From Bacteroidia bacterium (GTDB lineage Bacteria; Bacteroidota; Bacteroidia; AKYH767-A; OLB10), in contig JANWID010000326.1 of assembly GCA_025450095.1 (NCBI GenBank), positions 1 to 8,526 of the forward strand: a stretch of 8,526 nt of DNA, read 5' to 3'. Below the pieces are notes generated by a model, which saw only the letters and a program-made list of their open reading frames with translations, searched no databases and was not told the DNA's origin. This document shows, in pieces, positions 7,775-8,526 of this stretch (position 1 is the stretch's first letter; every line of letters begins with the position of its first letter). The position numbers were made by a program, and so were the translations under genes.

Positions 7775-7806
7775 CAAACTTAGCAAATGATCAGCTTACA
7801 CGGAAA
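7775..7806 (-). promoter_or_regulatory. Candidate promoter of the small gene and ftsE
   Basis: Minus-strand TAAGTTTG (7782-7775) matches the Bacteroidota -7 consensus TAnnTTTG exactly. TTTC (7806-7803) lies 20 bases upstream, the same arrangement and spacing as at 4519-4550. The predicted start near 7768 excludes the TTG start and argues against the ATG at 7768. Confidence 0.55.
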
Positions 7807-8017
7807 AATAACAGGATATGTGTTCCGGAAATTGTGTTGGAGCAATTATTTGCAACACTTCATACCAAAATGATCGGATAAATCCGTTATAACAGGAAAC
7901 CACCAGTAAATTCTCGATATGTCAGAATCGCCATTGACAGGGAGTTTTCACCATTCTGATGTTCATAAAATTCCCGCAGTCGGTAATAAAGCCGGGACAG
8001 AACCCGTTTGTAAGAAT

Positions 8018-8025
8018 TAATTTTG
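8018..8025 (+). promoter_or_regulatory. Candidate -7 element of the TPR gene
   Basis: TAATTTTG matches TAnnTTTG exactly and lies 28 bases before the ATG at 8054, a usual leader distance in Bacteroidota. I find no good TTTG-like -33 box at 17-23 bases upstream, which lowers confidence. Confidence 0.4.
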
Positions 8026-8053
8026 ACAACCCCGGTATGTGAGTCTTAAAAAT

Positions 8054-8526
8054 ATGAAAAACAACACATTGAAACGATATATCCCCATTCTGTTACTGTT
8101 AATTTCCGGTTCTTACAGGGTATCAGCCCAACAACAGGAAATTCATTATGACCCGGCAAAAAAATACCGCCTGGGTTATGAATTATTTCAAAAGGAAAAA
8201 TACAGCGCCGCCCGCGACCTGTTCCGTGAATTCCTGGAACAAAAAGAAGGTGTAAACACCAACGACCGGATCAACGCGGAATTTTATATGGCGTTGAGCG
8301 GAGCAGAGCTGTTCCATCCAGATGCCGAACAGGAACTGATTGCATTCACAAAAAAATATCCCGAGAGCCTTAAAGCACAGCAGGCATATTTCCATGCGGG
8401 TAAAATTCTTTACAAGCAGAAAAAATATAAGAATGCGGTAAATTATTTTGAGAAAACCGATATCAGCTACCTCGATAACGAGGAAATTCCTGAATACTAC
8501 TTCAAGCTGGGTTACAGTTATTTCTC
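8054..8526 (+). CDS. Secreted tetratricopeptide-repeat protein (N-terminal part)
   Basis: Only the first 157 residues are in the window; the reading frame is open at the right edge. The N-terminus is a clear Sec signal peptide: KNNTLKR positive region, hydrophobic core IPILLLLISG (10-19) and a signal peptidase I site after VSA (cut between A25 and Q26). The mature part contains TPR-like helical hairpins: YRLGYELFQKEKYSAARDLF (38-57), AEFYMALSGAELF (75-87) with the following AEQELIAFTKKYP (91-103), and AYFHAGKILYKQKKYKNAVN (111-130), ending in YYFKLGYSYF. This pattern resembles the long (often around 1000-residue) periplasmic or outer-membrane TPR proteins frequent in Bacteroidota, which act as protein-interaction scaffolds. 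A shorter YbgF-like protein cannot be excluded. It has its own candidate promoter and is divergent from the ftsE pair. Product function is unknown. Confidence 0.85.
   Translation, partial: MKNNTLKRYIPILLLLISGSYRVSAQQQEIHYDPAKKYRLGYELFQKEKYSAARDLFREFLEQKEGVNTNDRINAEFYMALSGAELFHPDAEQELIAFTKKYPESLKAQQAYFHAGKILYKQKKYKNAVNYFEKTDISYLDNEEIPEYYFKLGYSYF

Larger units (their letters stand above)
7754..8053. other. Divergent intergenic region
   Basis: About 300 bases without a supported gene. It holds the leftward promoter of the small gene and ftsE, a rightward -7 element before the TPR gene, and short inverted repeats: CGGAT/ATCCG separated by AA (7875-7886), TCAGAAT/ATTCTGA with a 24-base loop (7922-7959), and CGGG/CCCG with a 6-base loop (7993-8006). 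I see no tRNA, riboswitch or terminator here. Confidence 0.6.

Noticed and set aside
7754..7786. N-terminal extension of the small gene to the TTG at 7786
   Set aside because: The segment overlaps an exact promoter -7 element and would begin upstream of the predicted transcript start.
1..8526. CRISPR array, mobile element or defence system
   Set aside because: No regularly spaced repeats, transposase, integrase, terminal inverted repeats or nuclease genes were found; all long frames belong to housekeeping or envelope families.

Overview
The window looks like an ordinary chromosomal segment of a Bacteroidota bacterium, probably of the Sphingobacteria/Chitinophaga side, though I cannot place it more precisely. 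The support is the protein families, the moderate GC content, the near absence of Shine-Dalgarno sequences, and several upstream sites matching the Bacteroidota -7 promoter element TAnnTTTG. There is no sign of phage, plasmid, insertion sequence, CRISPR array or RNA gene.

Layout. Positions 1-3173 (minus) hold most of mfd, the transcription-repair coupling factor, running off the left edge. A 193-bp spacer with decayed repeat sequence separates it from fbp (3367-4392, minus), a class I fructose-1,6-bisphosphatase. A 184-bp divergent intergenic region (4393-4576) carries candidate promoters in both directions and an interrupted inverted repeat. On the plus strand follow two GT-B fold glycosyltransferases (4577-5728 and 5715-6869) overlapping by 14 bp, so probably one operon. 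They meet, tail to tail with a 10-bp overlap, a minus-strand pair: a 67-residue uncharacterised protein (7550-7753) and ftsE (6860-7549), joined with no gap (TAAATG). About 300 bp of noncoding DNA (7754-8053) with outward promoters then leads to a secreted tetratricopeptide-repeat protein starting at 8054 and cut by the right edge.

The genes do not form one pathway. They are DNA repair (mfd), gluconeogenesis (fbp), surface glycan or glycolipid synthesis (the two transferases), cell-division or envelope ABC function (ftsE and its small partner), and an envelope TPR protein. I found no convincing new multi-gene system. The points most worth a second look are the small protein translationally linked to ftsE in the absence of an adjacent ftsX, the transferase pair with atypical donor-site motifs, the palindromic shared stop region between two convergent operons, and the inverted repeat between fbp and the transferase operon.
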